Source: JBCCCJ01 sp039029315
Lineage (GTDB): Bacteria; Bacteroidota; Bacteroidia; J057
Length of the DNA stretch: 64,000 bases
Direction: 5' to 3'
NCBI GenBank assembly: GCA_039029315.1
Contig: JBCCGK010000019.1
Location: 62,001 to 126,000, forward strand
The notes beneath the pieces are model-generated. The model was not told the origin of the DNA, ran no database searches, and saw nothing but the letters and a program-made list of their open reading frames with translations. Shown here in pieces: positions 1 through 8,531 of this stretch. The position numbers were made by a program, and so were the translations under genes. The stretch's first letter is position 1. Every line of letters starts with the position of its first letter.

Positions 1-28
1 CTATTAAAAAGATTCGCACCTTCGCCTT

Positions 29-1720
29 GTGAAGGATTTTCTCAACAGACTCAACACATACCCCAAGCTCACTTCTGTCGTCCTGGCTAGTTGGTTTGTC
101 CTCAACCTCCTTCAGTCCATTTTCACCGAATTGTTCCATGATGAGGCATATTACTGGATGTTCTCTCAGCATCTGGCCTGGGGCTATGCCGAGCACGCAC
201 CCATGATTGCCTTCCTGATTCGTCTGACTTCTAGTTGGATGCCAGGGGAAGTTGGGGTGAGATTGTTTCCGGTTCTGCTTAGTACGGGCACCTTATATCT
301 GTTGACAAACATCGCCAAACCAGAAAACTTAGCAGTCTGGTTTCTGTTATTGCTCTCTGTGGTTGGCCTCCATATAGGTGGGTTCTTTACGGCTCCTGAT
401 GCCCCGCTTGTCTTCTTTACGGCTTTGTTTTTCTGTTTGTATCAAAAGTTCCTGGATCAGGAATCCTGGCTACACAGCCTATATCTGACCCTTGCTGTGA
501 TTGGGATGTTATACAGCAAATATCATGGGATCATGATTCTCGGTTGCACACTGTTATCAAATTTATCACTACTTAAAAACAAGAAGTTTTGGGCCATTGT
601 GCTTGTTGCGGGTCTTGCCTGGAGTCCAGTTTTATTCTGGTTGATCGAACAACGATTTTCAACCTTTACCTTTCATTTATTCAATCGCGTGAGGAAGCCC
701 TATGAGATCAGCTTTAGTCTGAATTACATCTTGAGCCAATTCCTGATACTAGGGCCACTGGTTGGGCTACTCATTTTGCCTGCGGCCTTTCTCTCCCCCA
801 TCAAGAACTTGTTCGATAGAGCAATGAAGTTCTCGGTTATTGGGGTGCTTAGTTTTTTGCTCCTTGTCAGCTTCAAAACCTGGGTGGAAGCCAATTGGTC
901 TGCTTCGGCCATGATTCCTGCTCTCCTTCTCGCCTACCCTTTCATTCTTCAAAGACCCAAATGGAAACAGTGGTTGATACGTCTTGCGCCAATCAGCATT
1001 GGAATTTTTCTCTTGTTGCGCTTACACCTGATGGTCAATCTCCTTGACTCCGTGAGCAATATTCGAAATGAGGTCCACAATTGGTCAGAATGGGCAGAGG
1101 AGATCAACACGCTAGCAGATGGTAGACCTGTTGTTTTTTACAATACCTATCAGCAGCCGGCCAAATACAGCTTCTATGCTGCTGTCCCTTCCCACAGTGT
1201 GAACAATTATCTCTATCACAAAACCCAATATGACAATTGGGAGTTTGCGGAGCAGTTTCAGGGGCAGGATGTGCTCTTTTGTTCTCGCTATCCCTTGCCG
1301 GGTATGGATACCATTTCCACCATTGTTGACATTGATCATTATTACCGGGAAATCCCACGTTTTCAATCCTATGGTAAGATAAAAATCGATGTCCTGACTG
1401 ATCAGAGAAGTTTTCAGACAGGAAAAACCACAATGATCCCTATTCGCATCGTCAATCCCTATCCTGTTCATTTGAGAAAGGTAGAAAACCCTGACATGCT
1501 GCCTCAGATTACCTGTAATGTATTCGAAAAAGGACGATTGAAAAAGCATTATTATCCCTTGCCTCCTTTTGAAGAAGGATTACCCAACGATACACTGGAA
1601 CTCTCCTTTCCCTTCTCCCCTGGCCTTCCTGCGGGAGAGTATGAGATGATTTTTTCTATTCGTGTTGGTTGGCTCGATGGCAGCATCAATGGAGAGTTTG
1701 AGAAGATACAGTTAGAATAA
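29..1720 (+). CDS. GT39-family membrane glycosyltransferase (PMT_2/ArnT-like)
   Basis: Probable polyprenyl-phosphate-sugar-dependent glycosyltransferase of the inner membrane, 563 residues. About ten hydrophobic segments fill residues 15-350. The first loop carries DEAYYW (38-43) and GYAEHAP (52-58), matching the acidic-residue and HPP-like motifs of the GT39/PMT_2 fold, and a second acidic loop motif TAPDAP lies at 121-126. The last ~190 residues are soluble, probably periplasmic, with a beta-rich tail. The start is a GTG; an in-frame stop at 5-7 rules out a longer protein. It transfers sugars to lipid, protein or glycan acceptors in this family; the acceptor here is unknown. The next gene downstream is on the opposite strand. 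Confidence 0.8.
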   Translation: MKDFLNRLNTYPKLTSVVLASWFVLNLLQSIFTELFHDEAYYWMFSQHLAWGYAEHAPMIAFLIRLTSSWMPGEVGVRLFPVLLSTGTLYLLTNIAKPENLAVWFLLLLSVVGLHIGGFFTAPDAPLVFFTALFFCLYQKFLDQESWLHSLYLTLAVIGMLYSKYHGIMILGCTLLSNLSLLKNKKFWAIVLVAGLAWSPVLFWLIEQRFSTFTFHLFNRVRKPYEISFSLNYILSQFLILGPLVGLLILPAAFLSPIKNLFDRAMKFSVIGVLSFLLLVSFKTWVEANWSASAMIPALLLAYPFILQRPKWKQWLIRLAPISIGIFLLLRLHLMVNLLDSVSNIRNEVHNWSEWAEEINTLADGRPVVFYNTYQQPAKYSFYAAVPSHSVNNYLYHKTQYDNWEFAEQFQGQDVLFCSRYPLPGMDTISTIVDIDHYYREIPRFQSYGKIKIDVLTDQRSFQTGKTTMIPIRIVNPYPVHLRKVENPDMLPQITCNVFEKGRLKKHYYPLPPFEEGLPNDTLELSFPFSPGLPAGEYEMIFSIRVGWLDGSINGEFEKIQLE

Positions 1721-2258
1721 AGCAGCAGAACTCTCAATGCAAAAATTCTTCTACCTTATTTATGAACCTGCCTTGATTTAGGGATTTGTTCATTGAAAGC
1801 AGGATTTTCGGTATCTGTCAGTATTTTTTAGGAATCTCGGTGATCCGGGATTTCTAAAAAACGTGAGTTTTTGGGAAGGATCATTTAAAAAATAGTCTTT
1901 GGGGGTCGATATTCCACCTCCATCCCCGCCATTGGGGGGACATCTGAAAGAGCAGATCGAAAATTCTCCCCCTTTGGATGCAGGGTGATTGGTTGCAAAA
2001 AAAGGTAGTGGTTCAAAAGTAATGCTAATCTTCCGACAGAATATTTGTAGAGATGATCGGCAGACCATCTCTCGCTTTGCCTATCGTAAATAGGAAGCCA
2101 TCCCCTTTGATAACATCCCACATTGCAATGGTCTGCCGATCATTGCTTCGTGCCGATGACAGCCTTACATGTATTGCACTACCGATTTTTGATCTGAGTA
2201 TGTGTTTGGGGTTTCAAAAATCTTAATAACAGTGTGATATTTTCTATCGAAAAAATAT
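1721..2258. other. 538-bp gene-free region with inverted repeats
   Basis: No convincing gene lies here. The short minus-strand reading frames are low-complexity and rich in Pro/Gly, as in many Bacteroidota intergenic repeats. Two structured pieces are visible: an imperfect hairpin at about 1824-1861 with A/T-rich stem ends, and a perfect 16-bp inverted repeat at 2053-2068/2128-2143. The composition, with G-runs around 1901-1940, is unlike the flanking genes. It may be a remnant of dispersed repeat elements. Confidence 0.5.
2053..2143. repeat. Perfect 16-bp inverted repeat with 59-bp spacer
   Basis: The arm ATGATCGGCAGACCAT (2053-2068) is the exact reverse complement of ATGGTCTGCCGATCAT (2128-2143). 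The spacer holds a second small dyad around 2081-2095 (CCTAT...ATAGG). The arms could be ends of a small non-autonomous element or a large hairpin RNA; no transposase is adjacent. Confidence 0.6.
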
Positions 2259-3200
2259 CTATTTGGCATACCGAAGCACATTCTCCTGAAAGTCCTGATA
2301 CACTTGTTCGATTCCTTCTTTCAGACCTATCTTGGGTTGGTAGCCCATGGAGAGGAGTTTCGAACTATCCATCAATTTGCGAGGGGTTCCATTTGGTCTG
2401 GAGGTATCAAATGCCAGTTGCCCTTCATATCCCACGACTGCCTTAATTGTCTCAGCTAGTTCTCGGATACTGATGTCTTTGCCTACTCCGACATTGACAA
2501 ATTCTTTTCCATCATAGGCCTCCATCAAAAAACAACAGGCTTCAGCCAGATCATCAACATGCATAAACTCTCGCTGCGGGCTGCCATCTCCCCAGATTTC
2601 TACGCTGGCGGCTCTTGCATGCTTGGCTTCATGAAACTTCCGAATCAAGGCTGGGAGGACATGAGAATTCTGGAGATCATAATTGTCATTGGGTCCATAG
2701 AGATTGGTCGGCATGGCTGAGATAAAATTGCAGCCATACTGATCTCTGTATGCCTCACACAATTTGATGCCAGCAATCTTGGCGATCGCATAGGGTTCAT
2801 TGGTGGGTTCGAGCAAACCTGTCAACAGATGTTCTTCCTGCATCGGCTGGGGAGCAAATTTTGGATAAATGCAGGAACTTCCCAGAAACAACAATTTGCT
2901 CACCTGATGCAGATAGCCCTGATGGATGACATTCATTTCAATGGCGAGATTGTCATACAAAAAGTCTGCACGGTAGGTGTTGTTGGCAATGATGCCCCCC
3001 ACCTTGGCCGCAGCCAGGAACACATAATCTGGTTGTTCCTGCTCAAAAAATTCTGCTACTGCTCTCTGGTCCCGCAAATCCAGTTCGGAAGAGGTTCGGC
3101 AGAGAATATTGTCATATCCTTTTGCCTGAAGTGCCCTGACAATGGCTGATCCGACCATCCCACGGTGCCCGGCAACGTAGATGTTAGCGTTTTTGTTCAT
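2259..3200 (-). CDS. fcl: GDP-L-fucose synthase
   Basis: Converts GDP-4-keto-6-deoxy-D-mannose to GDP-L-fucose by epimerisation and NADPH reduction in the cytoplasm. The 313-residue protein opens with a Rossmann motif (VAGHRGMVGS) and has the SDR YxxxK pair in EPYAIAKIAG, plus the family segment MPTNLYGPNDNYD. ATG at 3200 is preferred to the TTG at 3227 because it sits directly before the Rossmann strand. It overlaps the end of gmd by 17 bp, so the two are translationally coupled and catalyse consecutive steps. Length is normal for the family. Confidence 0.95.
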   Translation of the reverse strand: MNKNANIYVAGHRGMVGSAIVRALQAKGYDNILCRTSSELDLRDQRAVAEFFEQEQPDYVFLAAAKVGGIIANNTYRADFLYDNLAIEMNVIHQGYLHQVSKLLFLGSSCIYPKFAPQPMQEEHLLTGLLEPTNEPYAIAKIAGIKLCEAYRDQYGCNFISAMPTNLYGPNDNYDLQNSHVLPALIRKFHEAKHARAASVEIWGDGSPQREFMHVDDLAEACCFLMEAYDGKEFVNVGVGKDISIRELAETIKAVVGYEGQLAFDTSRPNGTPRKLMDSSKLLSMGYQPKIGLKEGIEQVYQDFQENVLRYAK

Positions 3201-4224
3201 GAAGTAGTTGTCTTTTAGCTTCTTCAATATCGTTGCGCATCATGATTTCGACCAATTCATCGATGTCTACTTTGGCCTCCCAGCCCAACTCTGTCTTCGC
3301 TTTAGCTGGATTTCCCACCAATAATTCCACCTCAGCAGGACGGAAGTATTTGGGATCGACCATCACGATCAGTTTTCCGCTTTTGGCATCATACCCCTTT
3401 TCTTCCACGCCTTCTCCTTGCCATACGATTTCATACCCAACATGTCTGGCGGCTCTTTCCACAAAATCTCTCACTGAGTACATTTTTCCTGTAGCGATGA
3501 CATAATCAACGGCTTCTTCCTGCTGCAACATCATCCACATAGCTTCTACATATTCCCTGGCATAGCCCCAGTCCCGTTTGGCATCCAGGTTCCCCAGCTT
3601 CAGGACATCCTGCAGCCCAACAGACATCTGAGACAAGATGGTGGTGATTTTTCTGGTTACAAATGTTTTTCCTCTTCTCTCCGACTCATGATTGAAGAGG
3701 ATTCCGTTACAGGCATATAGGTTGTAGGATTCCCGAAAGTTCTTGGTGATCCAAAAACCATACAATTTCGCTACACCATACGGACTTCTGGGATAAAATG
3801 GCGTGGTTTCACTTTGAGGAATTTCCTGGACTTTGCCATAAAGCTCAGAGGTAGAAGCCTGATAAAACTTCGCTTCAGGACACTGGTTGATCATGGCATC
3901 CAGAATTCGCAGGGTTCCAATGGCATCAACCTGCGCCGTATATTCCGGCACATCAAAGGAGACTTTCACATGACTCTGTGCCCCAAGATTGTAGATTTCA
4001 TCTGGTTGTACAGTCCTCAAAAGTTTATTCAGGTTCGCGCTATCTGACAGATCTCCATGGTGAAGATGTAAGTGTTCATGCCCCATCAGGTGATCGATCC
4101 GATTGGTGTTGAAGTTACTGGCTCTGCGAATAATTCCATGCACTTCATAGCCTTTGTCAATCAAAAATTCTGTCAAAAAGGAACCATCCTGTCCTGTGAT
4201 TCCTGTAATGAATGCTTTTTTCAT
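3184..4224 (-). CDS. gmd: GDP-mannose 4,6-dehydratase
   Basis: First step of GDP-fucose synthesis: GDP-D-mannose to GDP-4-keto-6-deoxymannose, using bound NADP. The 346-residue protein begins MKKAFITGITGQDGS, the conserved nucleotide-binding motif, and carries TSELYG and the SPYGVAKLYG segment with the catalytic Tyr and Lys, and the SERRGKTFVTRKIT segment typical of Gmd. The ATG at 4224 was chosen over a GTG at 4257 because the N-terminal strand starts there. It is upstream of and overlaps fcl. A hairpin terminator at 4337-4361 separates it from cysN, so gmd-fcl probably has its own promoter in 4225-4336. Confidence 0.95.
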   Translation of the reverse strand: MKKAFITGITGQDGSFLTEFLIDKGYEVHGIIRRASNFNTNRIDHLMGHEHLHLHHGDLSDSANLNKLLRTVQPDEIYNLGAQSHVKVSFDVPEYTAQVDAIGTLRILDAMINQCPEAKFYQASTSELYGKVQEIPQSETTPFYPRSPYGVAKLYGFWITKNFRESYNLYACNGILFNHESERRGKTFVTRKITTILSQMSVGLQDVLKLGNLDAKRDWGYAREYVEAMWMMLQQEEAVDYVIATGKMYSVRDFVERAARHVGYEIVWQGEGVEEKGYDAKSGKLIVMVDPKYFRPAEVELLVGNPAKAKTELGWEAKVDIDELVEIMMRNDIEEAKRQLLHEQKR

Positions 4225-4336
4225 ATGGTATTGGGTTGCCGGATTGAGATCGTTCACAATGGCGGTTTCATTTGGGCAAATTAAACTTTTCTAACAATAA
4301 TACTATCTGCAAAGCCTGAACAAAACTTACTTCATC

Positions 4337-4361
4337 AAAAAACCCGGCCATCAGCCGGGTT
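4337..4361 (-). terminator. Rho-independent terminator after cysN
   Basis: The stem AACCCGGC/GCCGGGTT (4341-4348 and 4354-4361) with a 5-nt loop is followed on the minus strand by a run of six T. It lies 36 bp past the cysN stop and ends the cysC-cysD-cysN transcript before gmd. Confidence 0.85.
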
Positions 4362-4396
4362 CATGTCTTCAATTTAATGCGTTATTGTCTTGATAC

Positions 4397-5647
4397 TTAC
4401 AGGATCATTCCCGCAGCAACTGTTTCGTTGGTGAATTCATCAACCAGTATGACACTCCCTGTCACCTTGTTGCGATTGTATTGATCATGCAACAAAGGAA
4501 CGGTGGTACGAATAAGAACCCGACCGATGTCATTGAGTCCCATACTGTTGTCATCTTCAACTCTGTGAAGCGTATTCACATCTACCTTATAGCGGACATC
4601 CTTGATGATGCATCGGGCATCTCTGGAGGTATGACGCAATCGATATTTTCCACGAGGGATCAGTTTTTTCTCATTCATCCAACATACCATCAATTCGATA
4701 TCCTGGCTGACTTTTGCCTGGTTTTCGGGTTTGACGATCATGTCTCCGCGGCTGATATCGATATCATCTTCCAGGGTCATGGTAACAGACATCGGCGCAA
4801 AGGCTTCTTCGATGGCACCATCGTATGTGTCAATCGACTTGATTTTGGACGTAAATCCAGAAGGCAGGATCATCACATCATCCCCTGGCTTGAAAACACC
4901 CCCTGCAACTCGTCCAGCATATCCTCTATAGTCTGGATACTTGTCAGATTGAGGTCGCACTACATACTGCACAGGAAAACGGGAATCAACATGGTTGTGA
5001 TCATTGCCAACATGAACATTCTCCAGCGTATACAGCAAAGGAGATCCCTTGAACCAGGGCATATTCTCAGATTCCTCCACGACATTGTCTCCTTTGAGAG
5101 CGCTAATGGGGATGTATCGGATATCTGGCACGTTCAATTTGGAGGAGAATTTTTCAAATTCTGCAACCACTTTGTTGAATTGCTCTTCTGCATACTCGAC
5201 CAGGTCCATTTTGTTTACACAGACAACCAGATGCTTAATCTGCAGGAGAGAAGCAATGAAGGAGTGCCTTCTCGTCTGCTCCATGACACCGTGTCGTGCA
5301 TCGATCAGGATGATGGCGAGGTTGACAGTAGACGCACCAGTAACCATGTTTCGGGTATACTGTATGTGTCCGGGCGTATCTGCGAGAATGAACTTACGAT
5401 TGGGGGTTGCAAAGTAACGATATGCAACATCGATCGTAATTCCCTGCTCACGTTCAGCTTTGAGGCCATCTGTCAGCAATGCAAGATCCAGATAATCATC
5501 TCCTCTATCGTTGCTGGTTCGCTCAATAGACTCGAGCTGATCTTCAAATATTGATTTTGTATCATAGAGCAGCCGGCCGATGAGGGTGCTTTTCCCGTCA
5601 TCTACACTTCCAGCTGTGGAAAATCGAAGCAAATCCATATGTTCCAT
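4397..5647 (-). CDS. cysN: Sulfate adenylyltransferase subunit 1 (GTPase)
   Basis: The regulatory GTPase of ATP sulfurylase; with CysD it makes adenosine 5'-phosphosulfate from ATP and sulfate, driven by GTP hydrolysis. The 416-residue protein has the P-loop GSVDDGKST (13-21), DTPGH (90-94) and NKMD (145-148), followed by elongation-factor-like beta-barrel domains. It carries no fused APS kinase domain, consistent with a separate cysC gene. ATG at 5647 is used; ATG at 5638 (MDLLRFST) is an equally plausible start. It is 37 bp downstream of cysD and ends in a strong terminator. Confidence 0.95.
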   Translation of the reverse strand: MEHMDLLRFSTAGSVDDGKSTLIGRLLYDTKSIFEDQLESIERTSNDRGDDYLDLALLTDGLKAEREQGITIDVAYRYFATPNRKFILADTPGHIQYTRNMVTGASTVNLAIILIDARHGVMEQTRRHSFIASLLQIKHLVVCVNKMDLVEYAEEQFNKVVAEFEKFSSKLNVPDIRYIPISALKGDNVVEESENMPWFKGSPLLYTLENVHVGNDHNHVDSRFPVQYVVRPQSDKYPDYRGYAGRVAGGVFKPGDDVMILPSGFTSKIKSIDTYDGAIEEAFAPMSVTMTLEDDIDISRGDMIVKPENQAKVSQDIELMVCWMNEKKLIPRGKYRLRHTSRDARCIIKDVRYKVDVNTLHRVEDDNSMGLNDIGRVLIRTTVPLLHDQYNRNKVTGSVILVDEFTNETVAAGMIL

Positions 5648-5684
5648 ACAAATATGGGTATGTTATTATTGGTTGAAAAATTAA

Positions 5685-6593
5685 TTAGAAATATCCCTGA
5701 CGCTTTCTGTCCTCCATGGCGCTGTCAGATCGCTTATCATCTGCTCTTCCTCCACGCTCTGTCGTCCGTGTAGCGGCTATCTCTTCGATGATGGAAGGGA
5801 TATCATCAGCTGCAGAAAGCACTGCTCCAGTACAAGTCGCATCACCGATGGTTCGGAATCTGACGACTCTTTCTTCAAATGCTTCTTTTGTTCCAAGCGT
5901 AATAAATGGCGTATCAGCCAGCAATACACCATCTCTCTCGACGACTTTGCGCTTGTGAGCAAAGTACAAGGAAGGGAGGGGTACTTTTTCCTGTTCCAGA
6001 TACATCCAGATATCCAATTCTGTCCAGTTACTCAATGGGAATATCCGAAAATTTTCTCCGGGCATTTTATAGCCATTGAACAAATCCCACAATTCAGGTC
6101 GTTGGTTTTTGGGTTCCCACTGACCAAATTCATCTCTGTGTGAGAAGAATCGTTCTTTGGCACGTGCTTTTTCTTCATCTCGTCGAGCGCCTCCCAGGCA
6201 ACCATCGAATTTATGCTCCGCGATTCCGTCGAGGAGTGTAATGCTTTGAAGACCATTTCGGCTAGGATTTGGTCCTTTTTCTTCTACTGCACGCCCTTTG
6301 TCTATGGACTCTTGTACGGAAGCAACAATTAAGCGGGCCCCCATTTCAGACACAAATTTGTCTCTGAATTCGATGGTTTCTGCAAAATTGTGTCCAGTGT
6401 CCACATGCATCAAAGGGAAAGGTAGTTTTGCTGGCCAAAATGCTTTTTTGGCCAACCAGGCAAGGGTAATTGAATCTTTGCCTCCAGAGAATAACAATAC
6501 AGGTCTTTCGAACTGTGCCGCAGTCTCACGGATCACAAAAATGGCTTCGGATTCTAGTTGCTTTAGGTGACTAAGTCTATAGTCCATTCCCAT
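5685..6593 (-). CDS. cysD: Sulfate adenylyltransferase subunit 2
   Basis: Catalytic subunit of the CysDN ATP sulfurylase. The 302-residue protein has the PP-loop SGGKDS (36-41), the HVDTGHNF segment, and the C-terminal KRSDSAMEDRKRQGYF tail, which is characteristic of CysD. It lies between cysC and cysN in one leftward operon (53 and 37 bp spacers). Gene order cysC-cysD-cysN with no cysH, cysI or cysJ in the window favours a role in PAPS supply. Confidence 0.95.
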   Translation of the reverse strand: MGMDYRLSHLKQLESEAIFVIRETAAQFERPVLLFSGGKDSITLAWLAKKAFWPAKLPFPLMHVDTGHNFAETIEFRDKFVSEMGARLIVASVQESIDKGRAVEEKGPNPSRNGLQSITLLDGIAEHKFDGCLGGARRDEEKARAKERFFSHRDEFGQWEPKNQRPELWDLFNGYKMPGENFRIFPLSNWTELDIWMYLEQEKVPLPSLYFAHKRKVVERDGVLLADTPFITLGTKEAFEERVVRFRTIGDATCTGAVLSAADDIPSIIEEIAATRTTERGGRADDKRSDSAMEDRKRQGYF

Positions 6594-6646
6594 TATTGAA
6601 ATTTATTGATGAAAAATATGTGAATATTCCTGATTTGGTAGTACAA

Positions 6647-7249
6647 TTATTCCTCTATTTTGATGATAGGCATAACAGCTTCTACCAATCTCATGACAGA
6701 TTCTTCCAGACTTTCCTGATCCGTTTTGATTTCCAAAAACGGATTTTCAGGAGCTTCAAATGGGGAATCTATCCCTGTAAATTGTTTGAGTTCTCCAGCT
6801 CGGGCTTTTTTGTACAATCCTTTCACATCTCTTGCTTCGCATACTTCCAAGGGTGCATTGACATACACTTCCTGAAAGTCTTGCTTGCCAACAATTTCTT
6901 TGGCCATGCCCCGGATCTCATTGGTAGGGCTTACAAAGGAGCAGATACAAATAATCCCCCCATCCAGAAACAGCTTCGCAGCCTCTGAGATACGACGTAT
7001 ATTTTCTCTCCGATCCATTTCTGAAAAGCCCAAATTATTAGACAGGCCAATACGGATATTATCTCCATCCAATAATTTTGTTACAAATCCCTGATTGTGC
7101 AGGTATTTTTCCAGAGCTTGTGCGATTGTACTTTTTCCAGAGCCTGACAAGCCCGTCAGCCAAAGTACTGTGGCCCGTTGTTTAAGCAATGTTTCTTTGT
7201 CGGATCGGGCTAAAATCTGATCAAAGATTGGATGGATATTTTCGACCAT
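6647..7249 (-). CDS. cysC: Adenylylsulfate kinase
   Basis: Phosphorylates APS to 3'-phosphoadenylyl sulfate (PAPS), the donor for sulfotransferases. The 200-residue protein has the P-loop GLSGSGKST (33-41), the LLDGDNIRIGLSNNLGFS segment with the APS-binding residues, and the lid region DVKGLYKKARAGE. It is the first gene of cysC-cysD-cysN. The 209-bp gap upstream separates it from a methyltransferase gene reading the same way; I see no clear promoter match there. Confidence 0.95.
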   Translation of the reverse strand: MVENIHPIFDQILARSDKETLLKQRATVLWLTGLSGSGKSTIAQALEKYLHNQGFVTKLLDGDNIRIGLSNNLGFSEMDRRENIRRISEAAKLFLDGGIICICSFVSPTNEIRGMAKEIVGKQDFQEVYVNAPLEVCEARDVKGLYKKARAGELKQFTGIDSPFEAPENPFLEIKTDQESLEESVMRLVEAVMPIIKIEE

Positions 7250-7458
7250 GAATCAATATTACAAATATGCAAAAGCCCCCTACATCAATTGTCATAGAGC
7301 AGGAGGAATGTAAAAAGAACCAAAAAAATAATTAAGGGAAAATTATTGAGCTATTGTTTCAAATCGGGTGCAAAGTAAATAAAAACCTTACAGATGTGGG
7401 ATTGCTATTGTGAACGGTAAAAAAATTTTCTTGAACAGTAGAAATTTCGTGCCAAAGT

Positions 7459-8280
7459 TCATAAATCTATTGCTTGAATGGAAAACAAGTATGGAATTTT
7501 TTGTTGTAAATGTTTTCCAACCCATCGTTGTTCTCCTATTTTTTCCATATTTCCAAAACAATTATACGGAGAAAAAGGAAATTCATGTAAAAAACGAATG
7601 CTTAATCCAACCTCAATGAGGGCAGTGACCACATCGGCCATTGAATGTCCCCAATAGTAAGCTTCCTGAGAAAAATTTTCTGCCCCATCCACATAACTCC
7701 CTTCAGCCTCTTCGTGAATGGCTCCAGTATTGAAGTAAGAATATTCAATTTGTTGGAGTTGATCGCCAAACATCCACACTACTGGATGAAACTCCACCAT
7801 ATAAAAAGTTCCACCTTCTTCCAGAAAATGTTTGACAATCTCTGCCCACCTCCTGAGATCGGGCAACCAACAGAGAACCCCATAAGAAGTGAATACGATA
7901 TCAAATCGTCGATCCAGCTTTCCAGGCAACTCATAAATGTTCTGACAAAGAAATTCAGCAGTAAGTCCCAATTCCTTGTTAAGAGCCCTTGCTTGCTGAA
8001 TTGCAGTCTCCGAAAAATCTACGGCTGTCACCTTAGCTCCCATTCTACTCAATGAAAGAGAATCCAGCCCAAAATGGCATTGCAGATGAAGAATCGATTT
8101 ACCCCTCACCTCCCCTAGCTCCTCCAATTCAATAAATCGGAGCGAGTTCTCCCCTGTTCGAAATCCATTTACATCATAAAAATCTGACCCTATATGAATG
8201 TTTGTTCGCTTATCCCATAGCTTTTCGTTTGCCAGAAACCATTGCTTATGAATAGCTGATTGATTTGATTGATCACCCAT
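7459..8280 (-). CDS. Class I SAM-dependent methyltransferase
   Basis: A 273-residue protein with a Rossmann methyltransferase core: motif I around ILHLQCHFGLDSLSLSRMG (about 62-80), the acidic strand end VTAVDFSE, and the FDIVFTSYGVLCWLPDL segment (motif IV region). The fold is clear but the substrate is not. The HPVVWMFGD segment suggests the small-molecule methyltransferase group widespread in Bacteroidota. It reads the same way as cysC but is 209 bp away, so co-transcription is uncertain. It is preceded by the repeat element at 8361-8503. Confidence 0.8.
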   Translation of the reverse strand: MGDQSNQSAIHKQWFLANEKLWDKRTNIHIGSDFYDVNGFRTGENSLRFIELEELGEVRGKSILHLQCHFGLDSLSLSRMGAKVTAVDFSETAIQQARALNKELGLTAEFLCQNIYELPGKLDRRFDIVFTSYGVLCWLPDLRRWAEIVKHFLEEGGTFYMVEFHPVVWMFGDQLQQIEYSYFNTGAIHEEAEGSYVDGAENFSQEAYYWGHSMADVVTALIEVGLSIRFLHEFPFSPYNCFGNMEKIGEQRWVGKHLQQKIPYLFSIQAIDL

Positions 8281-8360
8281 AACAGTGTTATAATTTATTT
8301 TGTCATTAAAACCCCCAAATTTGATTAGGATTGCATTCTCTTTTTGAAAGATCTTGAATT

Positions 8361-8503
8361 AGAGACTGTTTAGGAATCTGTGCTGAGAATTTTTATCGTG
8401 TATTTTTTTCTCAGGCAAGGCTCTTTTTTGTTCTCATAGTGGTGCTATGGGAACAAAAAAAGACGCATACAAAAAATAAGTGACAGATTTTCAAACAGTC
8501 TCT
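8361..8503. repeat. 143-bp MITE-like inverted-repeat element
   Basis: The ends AGAGACTGTTTAGGAATCTGT (8361-8381, first arm) and the 21-bp segment 8483-8503 match as inverted repeats at 18 of 21 positions. The middle forms a strong hairpin: about 18 bp on each side (near 8421-8438 and 8444-8462) read GTTCTCATAG...CTATGGGAAC, flanked by T and A runs. It has no coding capacity. A second copy of the right end lies at 12080-12120, so this is a dispersed element rather than a local terminator. Target duplications are not clear. Confidence 0.75.
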
Positions 8504-8511
8504 TAATTTTG
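8504..8511 (+). promoter_or_regulatory. Candidate -7 box for the glucanotransferase gene
   Basis: TAATTTTG matches the Bacteroidota -7 consensus TAnnTTTG exactly and lies 20 bp before the ATG at 8532, immediately after the outer edge of the repeat element. No clear -33 TTTG is seen at the expected distance, so support is modest. If real, the repeat supplies the upstream part of this promoter. Confidence 0.3.
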
Positions 8512-8531
8512 GAGAAAAATTCAGTGCCAGC

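Noticed and set aside
1885..2121. 78-codon minus-strand frame in the first gene-free region
   Set aside because: Proline/glycine-rich, crosses repeat structures and has no domain or plausible translation context.
4481..5554. Long 357-codon open frame on the plus strand inside cysN
   Set aside because: It lies entirely antisense to an intact, conserved cysN and encodes no recognisable domain.
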